From NCBI GenBank assembly GCA_015680685.1, contig MNCI01030945.1, forward strand, positions 431,674 to 473,680: a stretch of DNA of 42,007 nt, read 5' to 3'. Within the stretch, counting starts at the first letter, position 1. Each line of letters opens with the position of its first letter. Under the pieces are notes generated by a model that was not told where the DNA came from, searched no databases, and was given only the letters and a program-made list of their open reading frames with translations. A program made the translations under genes and the position numbers. The stretch comes from Gnetum montanum (Eukaryota > Streptophyta > Gnetopsida > Gnetales > Gnetaceae). Of this stretch, positions 1 through 10,463 are shown in pieces.

Positions 1-594
1 AATAACAAGTGGGATTAATAACCATTTTTATTTTCTTTTATTTTTAAATTTTTGTTTTCCAGTTTTTCATTTTTTTTTCAACTTCTTGTTTTATCTTTTT
101 ATCTCTTTGTGTTTTTGTCTTTTTATGTTTTTGTAAGTAATCTCATCTACAAATAAAACACTCATGTGGATTGTTGGTTGAGGTGTGTTTTATGTTATCA
201 TGTCTCGAACGATCAATTATTTGGATAGTGAGCCCATTACACCCACTCATCCACTCTACAAATAAGAGGTTCTGTTCAAGGGTACAGTGATATTCTTGAA
301 TTTGTTAAAACTTAAAATTAATTTTGTGTTCATTGTACCCAAAATGAAGAAGGATGGACCAAGAGGGAATGATTAGGGTGTGACATCAAGGGGACTTGCG
401 GATTCTCTTTGGTGGCCTCTGTGGGAGTTATCATGCAATGCAGTTGTACTAAGATCCTTGTAGATATAACGAAAAATGGAAGTAAGAGTAATAAAAAAGG
501 GCACTTGAAAATTCAATGCTGTTCTAGGGGGTTCCACTGGAAAGACATGCACCCATGCCTGAAGGTTGGCAGCTTCTCTGGATTCAGTATTCAA

Positions 595-640
595 AAAAGA
601 AAAGAAAAGAAAAAAAAAGAAAAAGAAGAAAAAAAAAGTG
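595..640 (+). repeat. A-rich low-complexity tract (AAAG/AAAAG)
   Basis: Purine-only run made of A with interspersed G inside the post-pol region of element 1. It produces lysine-rich or phenylalanine-rich spurious reading frames on the two strands, which are not genes. Confidence 0.8.
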
Positions 641-1924
641 ACACAAAACAAAAATCACTCCTTCCTTGAACAAAATGCCAAGTGATCGTACACCTTGTTC
701 TTCTGGTACTCTCATAGTTGCTCATCATGGGATGAAATAATGCGATGTCACTAATTAGAGGAATGGACTTGGTCCTGATCTTGGAACGATGGGTTAATGA
801 CACCTTAATCATGCTTTACACACAAGATTCGTTGTGCCCTGGGTCAGTTACCTCATGTCCTACTCTCTACGATCCCTTCTCTACTTCGTCTCATCTCATT
901 GTTCATGTAATTGTAGCTTGTGTCTCGTGTAGCATAGAATTTTTACCTTATTCCAGTGATATTTACATGTGTGTGTTTTGTGAAGTTAGTGCGGATTACA
1001 ATTAGTCCTTCTAGTGCCCACGGACACTTTGAGTGTGGTTACACAAGGGCATTAAAGGTTGGAACCTGCTTTGGGGAGGACCCACCTACGTAATTTTTGT
1101 AATTTACACTCCTGACCCATCTTCCACACACCATTTATTACCCTCAACATATTGCCAACGATTTTCTTTCCCTTATCATTATCCCTCCGATTCAACGTTC
1201 CTATGAACCATCACATCATCTTTTTCTCTACCATCCGAGGTCCTTATTGATAAATTCCACACCATCATAATTTCTGTGCCTTCAGAACCAGTTGAATTAC
1301 CCTGGAACCCTATAACAATCATCTAGATGACCTTAGTTTACGTTGTTTAATTTCAAAAGAAATCTTAAAAATTTGGTACATTCTCTAAGTGCCCTAACTT
1401 TGATGAAAATATATATACGTGACCCTCCCACAACATTTACCATCATTTTCCACTATTCACGCGGGGGAGTTTTTAGAATTTTTTCTCTATGACTTGCAAT
1501 TGTGAGATCCTTGCTTTTATACCTGTATCTTGCTCACTGGTACTCCGATTTGCATTCCGTCTGAACCTACTTGAACCTAGAGTGTTCAGCTTAGTCATGG
1601 GGGAGGGGCACATGTCGAATAGTGCATAAATTTTTTGAAATTTTTTTTGAAATTCATCATTGCCCAAAGGACATCTTTAAGGGTAGTTAGTTGTAAAATT
1701 AAGAATAGAATGTGTCAAAAACAATTTCATCCCCTTAGCTATACCAGAAAATTAAATTTAGAAACCACCTAAGCAAAGAGGACTCAACATTATAATCTTT
1801 CGGGAACATGTTCTTCCAATAATTAACATCACATGGAAATAAAGTAAATCTATTAAGGCAAGCAGTAAGGTATAACCTAACTTTGGTAACAACCTTACTA
1901 ATGATTGGTCCCGTGTGATTGCAG

Positions 1925-2506
1925 ATGGTCCCGAAATGTGGACAATAGGAAGGTCCTGCTCAAGGTGCGATCAAACAACCTAGGAGAGGTGAAGAAAAAG
2001 TTCCTACTGAACCACATGCAGAGCAGAAGGAACAATCATTTAGCATCCACCAAGAAGACCTTGCTGCTGTACAATCAAGGCCTATCCTCTCTATAAGCGG
2101 TGCCTGGTACTTAGGGGAAATGTACCAATTTTGGCACAACAAAGAAGAAGGAACCATGGTTAACATTTGTGGTGTGACTATTGATTCCTTTGGGCAAGCC
2201 ATTTTGGAAGTATTAAACCTTCCGAATACAGGGCCAAAGGTTGCTTAGAACCAGTTGGACACTTTTAGAACTGAGCAACTTAACAAACTATTGACAAAGA
2301 ATAAAAGGGTGGCAGAAGAAAAAGAGAAGGTTGACTGGGATGCCTCTATGGCACAAGCACAAACTTATGTGCATGCCAAGGCACTCAAGGCCTTACAAGA
2401 GAAGAAACTTCAGGCCATACTTCAACACCATCAAATCCCAAGACCTGGAGTGCAAGAAAAGAGAAAGAAACCTATGGAGGAGCCACCACCACCAGGAACT
2501 ACATGA
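1925..2506 (+). pseudogene. Element 1 3' ORF (env-position ORF of unknown function), two nonsense codons
   Basis: A single reading frame of 194 codons runs from the ATG at 1925 to the TGA at 2504-2506. It is broken only by TAG codons at 1946-1948 and 2246-2248, and both fit TGG (Trp) changed to TAG. The ATG directly follows a pyrimidine-containing stretch ending in GCAG, so it looks like the first codon after a splice acceptor. The product is hydrophilic. Its middle has a motif around AWYLGEMYQFW, and its C-terminal third is charged and alanine/lysine/glutamate-rich (coiled-coil-like), ending in a short proline run. I see no membrane segment or signal peptide, unlike classical env-like proteins. 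A homologous frame lies inverted at 3505-4084. Athila-clade elements are known to carry an extra ORF after pol; the function here is unknown. Confidence 0.6.
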
Positions 2507-2676
2507 GTTCCACCAATTTTGTAATCATAGGATTTTCTTTTGTGTTGTGTCTCAATTTTGTTCTGACTCCACCCTGCGGCATGATTCCATTCTACTCAGT
2601 CAATAATCCCATACCTATCCACTGTGTAATCAATGGAGCTTGTTCTCTCTGTAACTTAAGGATGAGTTTTCATTCA

Positions 2677-2688
2677 GTTGTGGGGGTA
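2677..2688 (+). other. Polypurine tract of element 1
   Basis: A run of five G followed by TA lies immediately before the TGATGA that opens the LTR. This is the expected place for the plus-strand primer of a gypsy element. The same arrangement (ATGGGGCTA then TGATGA) precedes the 3' LTR at 18751. Confidence 0.65.
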
Positions 2689-3504
2689 TGATGAGTCATG
2701 AATTTGCTAGCTGTGATTCACTATTGTGATATCGCATGGGCTGGGATATCGCGTCCTTCCTGCCACCAGTTCTATAAATAAGAGGCGACTCTCCCTCATT
2801 TCACACCTTAGAATAGGAGTAGCGAAGCTCTGGCAATTGGATCCCTCTAGAGATAGATTATTTTCCCGTGTCTGCCTGCAGTGTGGTGAATGTAATTGTA
2901 CAGCATCCTTTATTCGAGTGTGATGTACTTGGACACACACATGACCAAAAATAAAGATCGAGGTTACTTCATCATTGCAGCATTCATTGTTATTTATTTA
3001 TTTATTTAATTATTATTTATTACTTTCCTAATTAGTCTCTCTCGCTCTTATCTCCTAATAACGCGGAATGAGTACAACTTGATTACGAGCATTTAAGTGT
3101 GATTACTTGGTAACCCAGTGGCGTACCTAGGATCTGTGCTTTGTCATCCCAGTGGTAGTCGTGCACGAAGTCCAAGATGTGTATGGATAATCAAGGAATG
3201 GATGCTCATCGCACTTAGGCTAGATTAGATTCTCTTACCCTTTCCCTTCTAGCTTAGCTTAGTTAATATTATTTTTCATTGCCTTCAAGAGTAGCATTAG
3301 ATTAGGAAACCCATCATACACCTCACTCTAGACTAAACCATCTGTGACAAATATAATACTAGTCCAGGTGGGAAGACAGCGAATTGCGACCTAAGGATAA
3401 CTGTCTAGGTGCCACAACTAGTCTATCTATGAAGTTCGACCGGATCGCGCGTGAGAACGCTCGTATTCATATGGTTGAGTGTAGGGGTACCTCGCCACTC
3501 ATCA
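2689..3504 (+). repeat. 3' LTR of element 1
   Basis: Begins TGATGA and ends TCATCA, which forms the terminal inverted repeat with TG...CA ends. It contains two GATATCGC boxes (2728-2735, 2745-2752), a TATA box (TATAAATA at 2773-2780) followed by AGAGG, a (TATT)n stretch near 2995, and a conserved 3' end (GGTTGAGTGTAGGGGTACC near 3470-3490). The LTRs of the complete element share this layout but differ widely in sequence, so this is a sister subfamily. An inverted copy of the same family is at 40,543. Confidence 0.88.
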
Positions 3505-4084
3505 ATTGTATTCTTTATCTTCCTTGCCATATGCTTGCTGCAACCATAGCTTCATGGCATCTACGTTAGATCTAGTTGATATCTATGCCACCTTTGCTCC
3601 TTGATTAGGCACATTCAATACCTCTACAATTACCTTAACTGAGCAAGATATTGAGATTCCTTCAATTTTGATTGTAGCATTAGCTTCTTGATTTTCCCAA
3701 AAATAGATTATTTCTCCTAGATACCATTCTCCATTGTTCATTAAAGTAGACTGCAAAGGAGATTACTAAAGTTGGGCCTTAATAGCTTCTGGAGAAAATT
3801 CCAAAAATAGACCAAAGTTGAGTTCCATAATGATTATTGACATGATAGATTTTTCTTGAATAGCTTGAAGGCATTCAGGTGACAGTGTAAGTTGTTGTCC
3901 CTGGATGAGCATTGGTGGAACATTCGCTTCTACTTGAGCATATTGCTTTATGGCAGGAGTTTGTTAATGAATGCTCTCCTTGTTCTACTTGTAGATTTTC
4001 ACTTGCTTGTCCTCTTCCATGGCCTTATGATCTTTTGCTTACCGATGGTGGAAGTTCTCCTTGTGCTCCTCTTTCTGGGGCCAT
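3505..4084 (-). pseudogene. 3' ORF of the inverted element, truncated and frameshifted
   Basis: On the minus strand the ATG at 4084-4082 follows directly after a TTATAG acceptor-like site. The first residues (MAPERGAQGE) resemble the start of the element 1 ORF (MVPKCGQ, stop, EGPAQG). After one frameshift the frame continues, with stops, into a block reading GEWYLGEIIYFWENQEA, which matches GAWYLGEMYQFWHNKEE of element 1, followed by EVLNVPNQG versus EVLNLPNTG. The 3' end is lost at 3504/3505 where the element 1 LTR begins. Shared protein-level conservation across two subfamilies indicates this was once a real protein. Function unknown. Confidence 0.6.
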
Positions 4085-6190
4085 CTATAATTAATCAAGG
4101 ATTTGGAATTACTAGAGTGTTCTCATAAATGAGCAACAATTTAATACCTTACTCATACCCTTAGTTATATCAAGTTCTTAGTTCATTATGATTGTAAAGT
4201 TAAAAAAGTTTTCAATAACAACCCCATTAGTACTTTAAATGAGTGGCATGATCAATTAGAAGTCTTTGTAAAGTTGTTTTCACCTTAACATGAGTGATTT
4301 ACTTTAAAAGTTCTTAATATGTTTCCTTAGACTTACCCCTATAATACCTTCCAGTTGTTAGCAATTTTGAAAACATTGACTCAAATTTCCCTTACTAGCA
4401 CCCCCCATGACTAAGGTGATCACTCTAAGATCATGTGGATTCAAAAATCATGCAAATCAGGGTAATAATGAGCAAGTTATGGGCATTAGAAGTTGGAGTG
4501 TCAGAGCTCTTAGCTACAAAGAAAAAATGGCAATAATTCCTTTCTTTTGAAATTTAGAAATGAAATTTTTATTCCAATTCCCCTATAATATATATAGTTT
4601 TTATGGATGCGATATTGTAAATATGACATCTGTAGATGTGATATCATAGGTACCTGCAATATCATACATACAATGTCACCATAGAAAAATTAAAAATTTT
4701 GAATGTTTTTCTTTGAGAAAATTGAGTCCCATAGGGCAGTTGGAAGATATGCATCACATTAAAAGGGTCTTGATATGGAGATGATGCTTCAATTATGAAA
4801 AATAAGCATTCAAAATATATGATTAAGGAATCTTGGACAATGAAAGTACATGAGGTATTGATGGAATGGATGAGAAAGACAACACTGTTGTATTATTAAA
4901 ATGGATAGTGTGAATGATATGGAAAGTATTAGAACTGGAATGCTCAAGATGATGTGAAATTGCTTGGCACATATAAGATACAATATTTATACAAGTGGAT
5001 CCTTCCCAAAGTAGGCTCCAGTCCTTAATTATCTTGTATAACCACGCCTAAAAATGTCCTTAGGCACTTAAGGAGTTGAATATAATGCATACCTCTTTAG
5101 CAAGACACACATGTTAGTATCACCAAATTGGAAAAATAACTCTATGTTACATAAAATCATAAGTTATGATTATTCAAATGGTGAGATGAAATGAGTTTAG
5201 AAGAGATTGCAAAATTTGGGACGTGAGGTGTCTTACCATAGGCATAATGAATTCTTGTGTTTTATTAGTAGTTAAGGTAATCATTAGCCTTTTTGTCCAA
5301 GATTCAACCCAAGTCCAGACCACATTCTAGTGACATCACATCATGTAATCTCATGGAATTAAAATTTTCAGACTATCAATGTTACAAGGAGTATTATCAC
5401 TTGGTGTATTGTCCAAGGGGGGAGCTTATTCATGGTACTTTGTTTTTATTTTTACATTTTTAAAAAGCCACCTACCTTTAGGCATGGGTACATGTCTTTC
5501 CAGTGGGACCTCTAGAAACTTATTTTGTGCCTTTTATTTGTTATTTGTATTAACCCTTTTTAAGGTAGTAGTTATTTTACTTTTACTTCCATTTTTTGTT
5601 AGATCTACAAGGATATAATACAACCTTAGTAACATTATAGAACTTACAATAATAATCCAAAAGGATCCACAAGTTCCCTTGATGTCACACTCTTTTCATT
5701 CCCCCATGGTTCTTCACTTTTTTGTCCAGGTGTAATGATCACAAGTTTATTCTTAGTTTGATGATGGAAAGAATATCATTATGGCCATGGTAAGAACCTT
5801 CTATTATTGGAATGGATGGATGGATGATGTGGGCTCACTATGCAAATAATCATTCTTTTATGACTTGATATCATAGAGAAATTTTAACCTTATTGGACTA
5901 CATCTTGCCTTTATTCAATGTGTCTTATTAACAATCAAAATTATTTACAAAGGATTTGAAACAAAGTATAAAAGAAATGGGAAAGATGGTAAAAATTATG
6001 AAAAAGTATAAAGAATGAAAAATGTTAAAGTATTGAAAAATATTTAAAAATGTAAAAAATTGAAGAAATGAGAAAGTATAAAATAATGAGAAAAATGTAA
6101 AAGAATGTGAAAAATGAAAAGAATTGTAAAACAAAAAAAATAGAAAAATCACTTATTAATTTCTAATTCATGATAGGGCACCTACCCCAT
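4085..6190 (-). other. Post-pol untranslated region of the inverted element
   Basis: No gene. On the minus strand it holds a T-rich tract (5940-6150), a block like 'gggaacttgtggatcc' (5655-5680), a 'gagcctactttgggaagga' block (about 4995-5025) also found in the other two elements, and an AT-rich cluster of GATATC/ATATC words near 4605-4670. A purine-rich site resembling AGTCATGGGGGG lies near 4405 (minus strand). Confidence 0.6.
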
Positions 6191-6590
6191 GACTAAACTC
6201 TTGGGCAAGTGTTTAGAAAATGCTCCCTAGATCTCTTAGCTCATACACTTTGGGTGGTTTCCTTACCATCTTTAAAGTTCTAACTTTGTTATGATTATCC
6301 CATGTGATATTGATGGTAGTTGAGTTTTGATCATCTAAGTTCTTATTTTCCTTTCCCACTAGTATGTGTTTATGAGTTAATATTTTCATTTCCAAGTCCT
6401 TAGTCGGAGTCATTTTCTTTGGATAGGAATTAGTAAGTGGTTCATGTGTATCCATGCATATGTTTAACAAATTAAGGTTCTTAGTTAGTGGCCACAGGGT
6501 GTCTTTTGGTTTTGTGGCTTCTACTCTTCTTTCTGCACATAGTTGTTTTTCATTATTACTGTGGACTATTATGGTATCTGTGTTAGTATT
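6191..6590 (-). pseudogene. Protease-to-pol linker remnant and RT/IN deletion junction, inverted element
   Basis: Minus-strand sequence after the protease continues for about 100 codons (CAERRVEATKPKDTLWP, similar to the linker after protease in the complete element) and then stops. The next recognisable sequence is a TTAGTCATGGGG site and TAGGTGCCC. It matches the stretch just after pol in the complete element near 16,783-16,820. About 2.9 kb of RT, RNase H and integrase coding sequence is missing between them. Confidence 0.55.
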
Positions 6591-7304
6591 TTAAATATTC
6601 TGTCCACTGTTGCACCCTTCTCTGTTAACAATTATGCATGGAATTCTTTGTGTATGGATAGCTCCATGGTTGTCCTCTTTTGAGATCTCCATGAATAAAT
6701 CTCTCATGTTTAGCCTAGCATCAATGGTGTTAAGCCATGCACTCTTCATGATGATTGGACATTTATTATTAGTATCCTTCACATCAATCACCAATAAGTA
6801 TGCTAGATAGGACCACCCATTGACAATGGTCACTACATCATCAATTTGTCCTAAAGGGATGACAATAAATTGATTTGCAAGCTCCAACCTGATGTTGCGT
6901 TCCTTGAAAGGTGGTAGGTTCCATGTTTGATATCTGCCATAGGAGATTGAATTAACTCTAGAACTTGAGTCTAATATAGGTTTGCATAATAGATTCCTAG
7001 CTACTTGTAGATAGATTAAAGGAACTCTTTGGTTTCACTTCTACGAGAGTGGCCCTCCCTTAATCCAATTGGTAACAATTGCAGTGAGCATGATAGTTTG
7101 TATTTTTAGGCCTGATGATGATGAAAGCTTGTCAAGAGTGAGAATATTTGTTTTAGGAGAAGATGGCCTTGATGAAGCTCCTATTTTTCCAACTTTCTCT
7201 AAACTCATCCTAAAGAAAAGATTTTTCTTTATTTGTCCCTTAGCATTGTTGGTGAGATCTTCTATTTGTACATTTACTACCCTTACAACTTTCTTTTGCT
7301 GCAA
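6591..7304 (-). pseudogene. Retropepsin-type aspartic protease remnant, inverted element
   Basis: Minus-strand fragments align in order with the protease region of the complete element: TNWIKGGPLS versus TNWIKAGHLP; the active-site area as ILDSSSRVNSIS versus LLDLGSGVNLIS; and FIVIPLGQIDDVVT versus SITIPLGLVEDIVT. The catalytic Asp is kept, but the following D-L-G-S has become D-S-S-S and stops and frameshifts separate the pieces, so it is inactive. In the intact family this protease cuts the Gag-Pol polyprotein. Confidence 0.7.
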
Positions 7305-7469
7305 CTATGATGGCAATTCACCTTGCATTACAAGTGGTGGCACAAGTGGAAAAGGATTTGGATTGGGATTTGAAAAATCAACTGCTAGTGGATGCATGTG
7401 AAAGTTTGGATTAGCTCTTGGTGGCATCAATCAGTGGCATTTTGCTGGATGATATTGTGGATTTTGAAT

Positions 7470-9528
7470 AGTTGCATTCACTGGTGAGATTGGATGCTAG
7501 GCATAGTATCTATAAGGATCAAGTTGTCAATATGGATACTGTTGGAGTGGTGGTGGCATGGTCCATGATTATGGCTATTACCATAGCTAATGGTACTGCT
7601 CCTACGGTTGAGGCAAAGCCCCACTAGGATAGTACATTGGTTGAGGTTGCTATCTATAGTTTCCTCAAGGATAAGGTAACCATTTAGGCATTTTTTTGAA
7701 CAAATCATGGGTTAAGTGCATATGCCCTAGTTTCTTGTAGATGTACCATGACTAGACAACATCCCTTAGGGTGTTTGTACTGGCACATAGTGTAATTTTC
7801 ATCATCTGTGGAGTTGGTGTTTGAGTGCCCAACTATTGAAGAAACTTTGCCCTTTTGTCCAAATTCCCTCTTCTTCTTTTTATCTCTGCCTCTATTGAGT
7901 GCTTGTTCTACTTTTTCCTTCATAATCTTTAGTGCTATTGGACATCATTTATCTACTGATTCCCACATTTTCGTACCTATGTTGCTACATTAACAATAGA
8001 TTTTCGAATCAGCAGCGTCTCTTTCTTGATGACCTAGTCCAAGGTTTCTTCCTCTTGGGTTTCACAAGCTCATACATCTCTTTTATGGATTGATGGACCC
8101 TTATTATATTCTTCGGCTAATTCCCTTTTTTTGAGTTCTCCTTCTTCTTTTGCCACTTGATTCATGAGTTTTTGAATTTGATGGGCAATCAATTCTGATA
8201 GTCTTCCTTAGGCATAAACCCCAAGGGTCTCTCTTGTTTTGCTTCTCAACCCATCTATGATGTGCCTCAACTATTTGTTTGATGAAAATCCATGGCTCGA
8301 GCATCTATGTAACAGTGAATAATATTTGCTCATTTCTACATCAAGGGTCTCATGAGTCCCTTATTTCTAATTATAGATTTGTTTTCTTAGATTTGGCACT
8401 CATGAATAGGTCTGATATTTATCATTAAATATTTAAGCATGGTACTCTAGCATCTAATGGATTTAGGTTCCAGTGACTTATATAAGCTTTCTACATCCTT
8501 CATAAGTGTTTTAGGAAACAACTTTAATTTCTAGCAGTCACTATGTTTTGAATGGCATAGGCATCGTGGAATGCCTGAAGGTGATCCTAAGGATTAGTGT
8601 TGTAACCTCCTTCAAATCGAGATATGTTATTCATATCTAGCTATTTGATTTGGCTATCTCTCATGTGCCTGATTGGTATGTAGACCACTTCCTAAATGTT
8701 GATCATGCTCCAAGTTGCCATAAGGGGTTCATCATCATGATCAGGTTTAAAGGCTTTGAGGTAGTGGTAACCCCTTCTATGCTTGTGCCTCTCTTGATCC
8801 TCTCTTATATCTTTGTACCTTCTTCTTTTTACTCCTCATCTTTTAAATCAGAATACCTTAAACATCGACCATAATGACCATGAGCTCTTCTTTTTTCCTT
8901 ATCAAAGTCTTGATACTTGTGCTATCTCTTGTCATAGTCCTCTGATGATCGTGATGAAGTAGAGGAGGTAGTAGGAGAACGGTGGCAGCTAGTTCTCCTT
9001 TCATGACTCTTATGAGTTTCCTTGTAGGACTTAACAAGATCCCTTGGCCTAGAGTCTTGCTTGTATCTTGAGTTAGTAGACTTCCCCTTGTGTATCTCTA
9101 CTAGAGTAGAGTGAAGTTGGGCTTTGAGAAGTTTCCCTAGTCTGATGATAGATGTCTTTGATGGCTCTTCATGGTTCTAGTGGAGTTGTTTTGAAATGAA
9201 CTAATTAGCATCAAGCTCTTCTATGACAACAGATGTGATGGCTTGCTTTCCTTTGGTATGAACATGTTTGAACTCCATAGTAGCATCTCTCTTTATTTTC
9301 TCCCTTGTAGGTTCATAGGGTTTGGCCATATGTTGAGTCACATAATACCCTTCTTGAATATGATCTAAGTGCATTCCCCTTAGAGCACTTTGTAGCATGT
9401 TTGGAAGGTAGGACTATGTTGCGTTGCATGTCTCTCCACCTCATTTTTTTGTCTTGATGAAATATGAAGGTAAAGTTTAGATGATGTGGATTAGTGGGAG
9501 CATATTTAATACATGTTTGCATTGGCAT
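7470..9528 (-). pseudogene. gag remnant, inverted element
   Basis: Several short minus-strand frames align with the gag region of the complete element. One reads KRDPWGLCLRK (near 8240), compared with EEPLGRMPKGG. Another carries a lysine-rich stretch followed by MCQYKHPKGCC and YALNP (7756-7787 and after), compared with CKICQYDHPKGCC and VYALNP. The latter is a zinc-knuckle-like motif whose first cysteine is lost here. The reading frame is broken many times. Intact Gag would form the virus-like particle. Confidence 0.6.
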
Positions 9529-9585
9529 TTCCTAGTATTCTTCATTAGCAATTCTATCATTGCTGCTTTTTATTTCCTTGGTAGG

Positions 9586-10444
9586 TGATGAACTGCGATA
9601 TTGGGGCCACGATATCAAATTCGTGATATTGGGTTCATAATATTGAAGCTTACCATGTGATGTCAGATACCTGATATCGTGCCCTGCTTCAATGCCTATA
9701 AATAAGAGGTAGGCGCACTTGGTTTGCATAGTTAATTTTAGTCTCTTACCCAAACTCTTACCTTTTCTCCCTCTCAGAGTTAGAATTATTTCTGCATGCT
9801 TGCAGTAGGAGTCATAAAGTGAATGGATCTTTATTCAAGCATTATGTACTTGAGCACACCTTGTGTACGGCAATCAAGACAAACTTTGTGATAAACCTTA
9901 CAGCATTTAGAATAGATTAATTAATGTTATTTTCAGTTATTTAATGCTTTCCTTAGTTAACTAATGTTCTCTCTCTATCTCTCTCTCTCTCCCTCTCACC
10001 CTACAACTCTCCTAAGTAAGCACACTTAGTATGATCACTTCGAGCATGCATGTAACACTTGGTAACCCAGTAATGATTAGCGCTTGGTAATCCTAGTAGT
10101 GTTGCACTGGTTCAGGATGTGTACGACAAGTGAGAACGAATACTAGTGTTATGATTAATTAAAGCCTAGTTAATCAGTAGTTAAATCAATTTAGTTACTT
10201 AGTTATCTCTCTCCTTCCTTATTAGTAGTAGGACATAAAAACATAAAAGCCATAAAAATCATATACCTCAAGTTTACTTAATCATACAATTGTGACATAC
10301 AAGTAAGCTTGGGAAGACAACGATTAACCAACCCATTGTTGTTCCATCAAGGCACAGAAGCACTTAGTCCTTGGAATTCAACCAGATCATGCATGTATGC
10401 TCATATTCGTATGGTTGAGTGTAGGGATACCTCGCTGCTCATCA
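9586..10444 (+). repeat. 5' LTR of the complete element
   Basis: Begins TGATGAAC and ends CTCATCA. It is alignable along its full length with 18751-19608. U3 has several GATAT words; the TATA box is at 9697-9704; a TC-rich microsatellite lies near 9966-9995. A roughly 13-bp insertion near 9631 is absent from the 3' copy. Many of the differences from the 3' copy are C/T or G/A changes. Confidence 0.92.
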
Positions 10445-10445
10445 T

Positions 10446-10463
10446 TGGTGTTGTTGCCGGGGA
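10446..10463 (+). other. Primer-binding site, tRNA-Asp type
   Basis: TGGTGTTGTTGCCGGGGA starts one base after the LTR. It matches TGGCGCCGTTGCCGGGGA, the complement of the 3' end of plant tRNA-Asp, except for C-to-T changes in the first half. Minus-strand DNA synthesis would start here. Confidence 0.85.

Larger units (their letters stand above)
1..3504 (+). mobile_element. 3' portion of an Athila-type Ty3/gypsy retrotransposon (element 1), truncated by window edge
   Basis: The block reads in order: a T-rich tract (1-130), a post-pol untranslated region, a 3' ORF opening at 1925, a purine-rich tract (2682-2688) and a 3' LTR (2689-3504). It is colinear with the post-pol part of the complete element at 9586-19608: both have a T-rich tract, then a 'catcaaggggac'-like block (384 versus 17,248), then 'actggaaagacatg' (536 versus 17,480), then 'tttggggaggaccca' (1070 versus 17,950), then the same run-up to the LTR. 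The pol genes and 5' LTR would lie left of the window. No intact coding capacity is visible apart from the two-stop 3' ORF. Its right end abuts an inverted element, so it probably inserted into that element. Confidence 0.85.
3505..9585 (-). mobile_element. Inverted non-autonomous gypsy element, internal part (gag + protease + 3' ORF, no RT/RNase H/integrase)
   Basis: Read on the minus strand this block is colinear with the other elements: gag (about 9500 to 7700), protease (about 7300 to 6590), a short linker, a polypurine-like site (about 6187), a T-rich tract (about 6150 to 5940), the post-pol region and the 3' ORF (4084 to 3505). No reverse transcriptase, RNase H or integrase lies between protease and the T-rich tract, where the complete element has about 2.9 kb of pol. 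The left end is cut by the LTR of element 1. The right end is interrupted by the complete element at 9586, and the inverted leader and 5' LTR resume at 19,609-20,600. Confidence 0.75.

Noticed and set aside
373-669. Short overlapping frames on both strands across the A-rich tract near 600
   Set aside because: They result from a purine low-complexity stretch in the post-pol region and give only phenylalanine or lysine runs.
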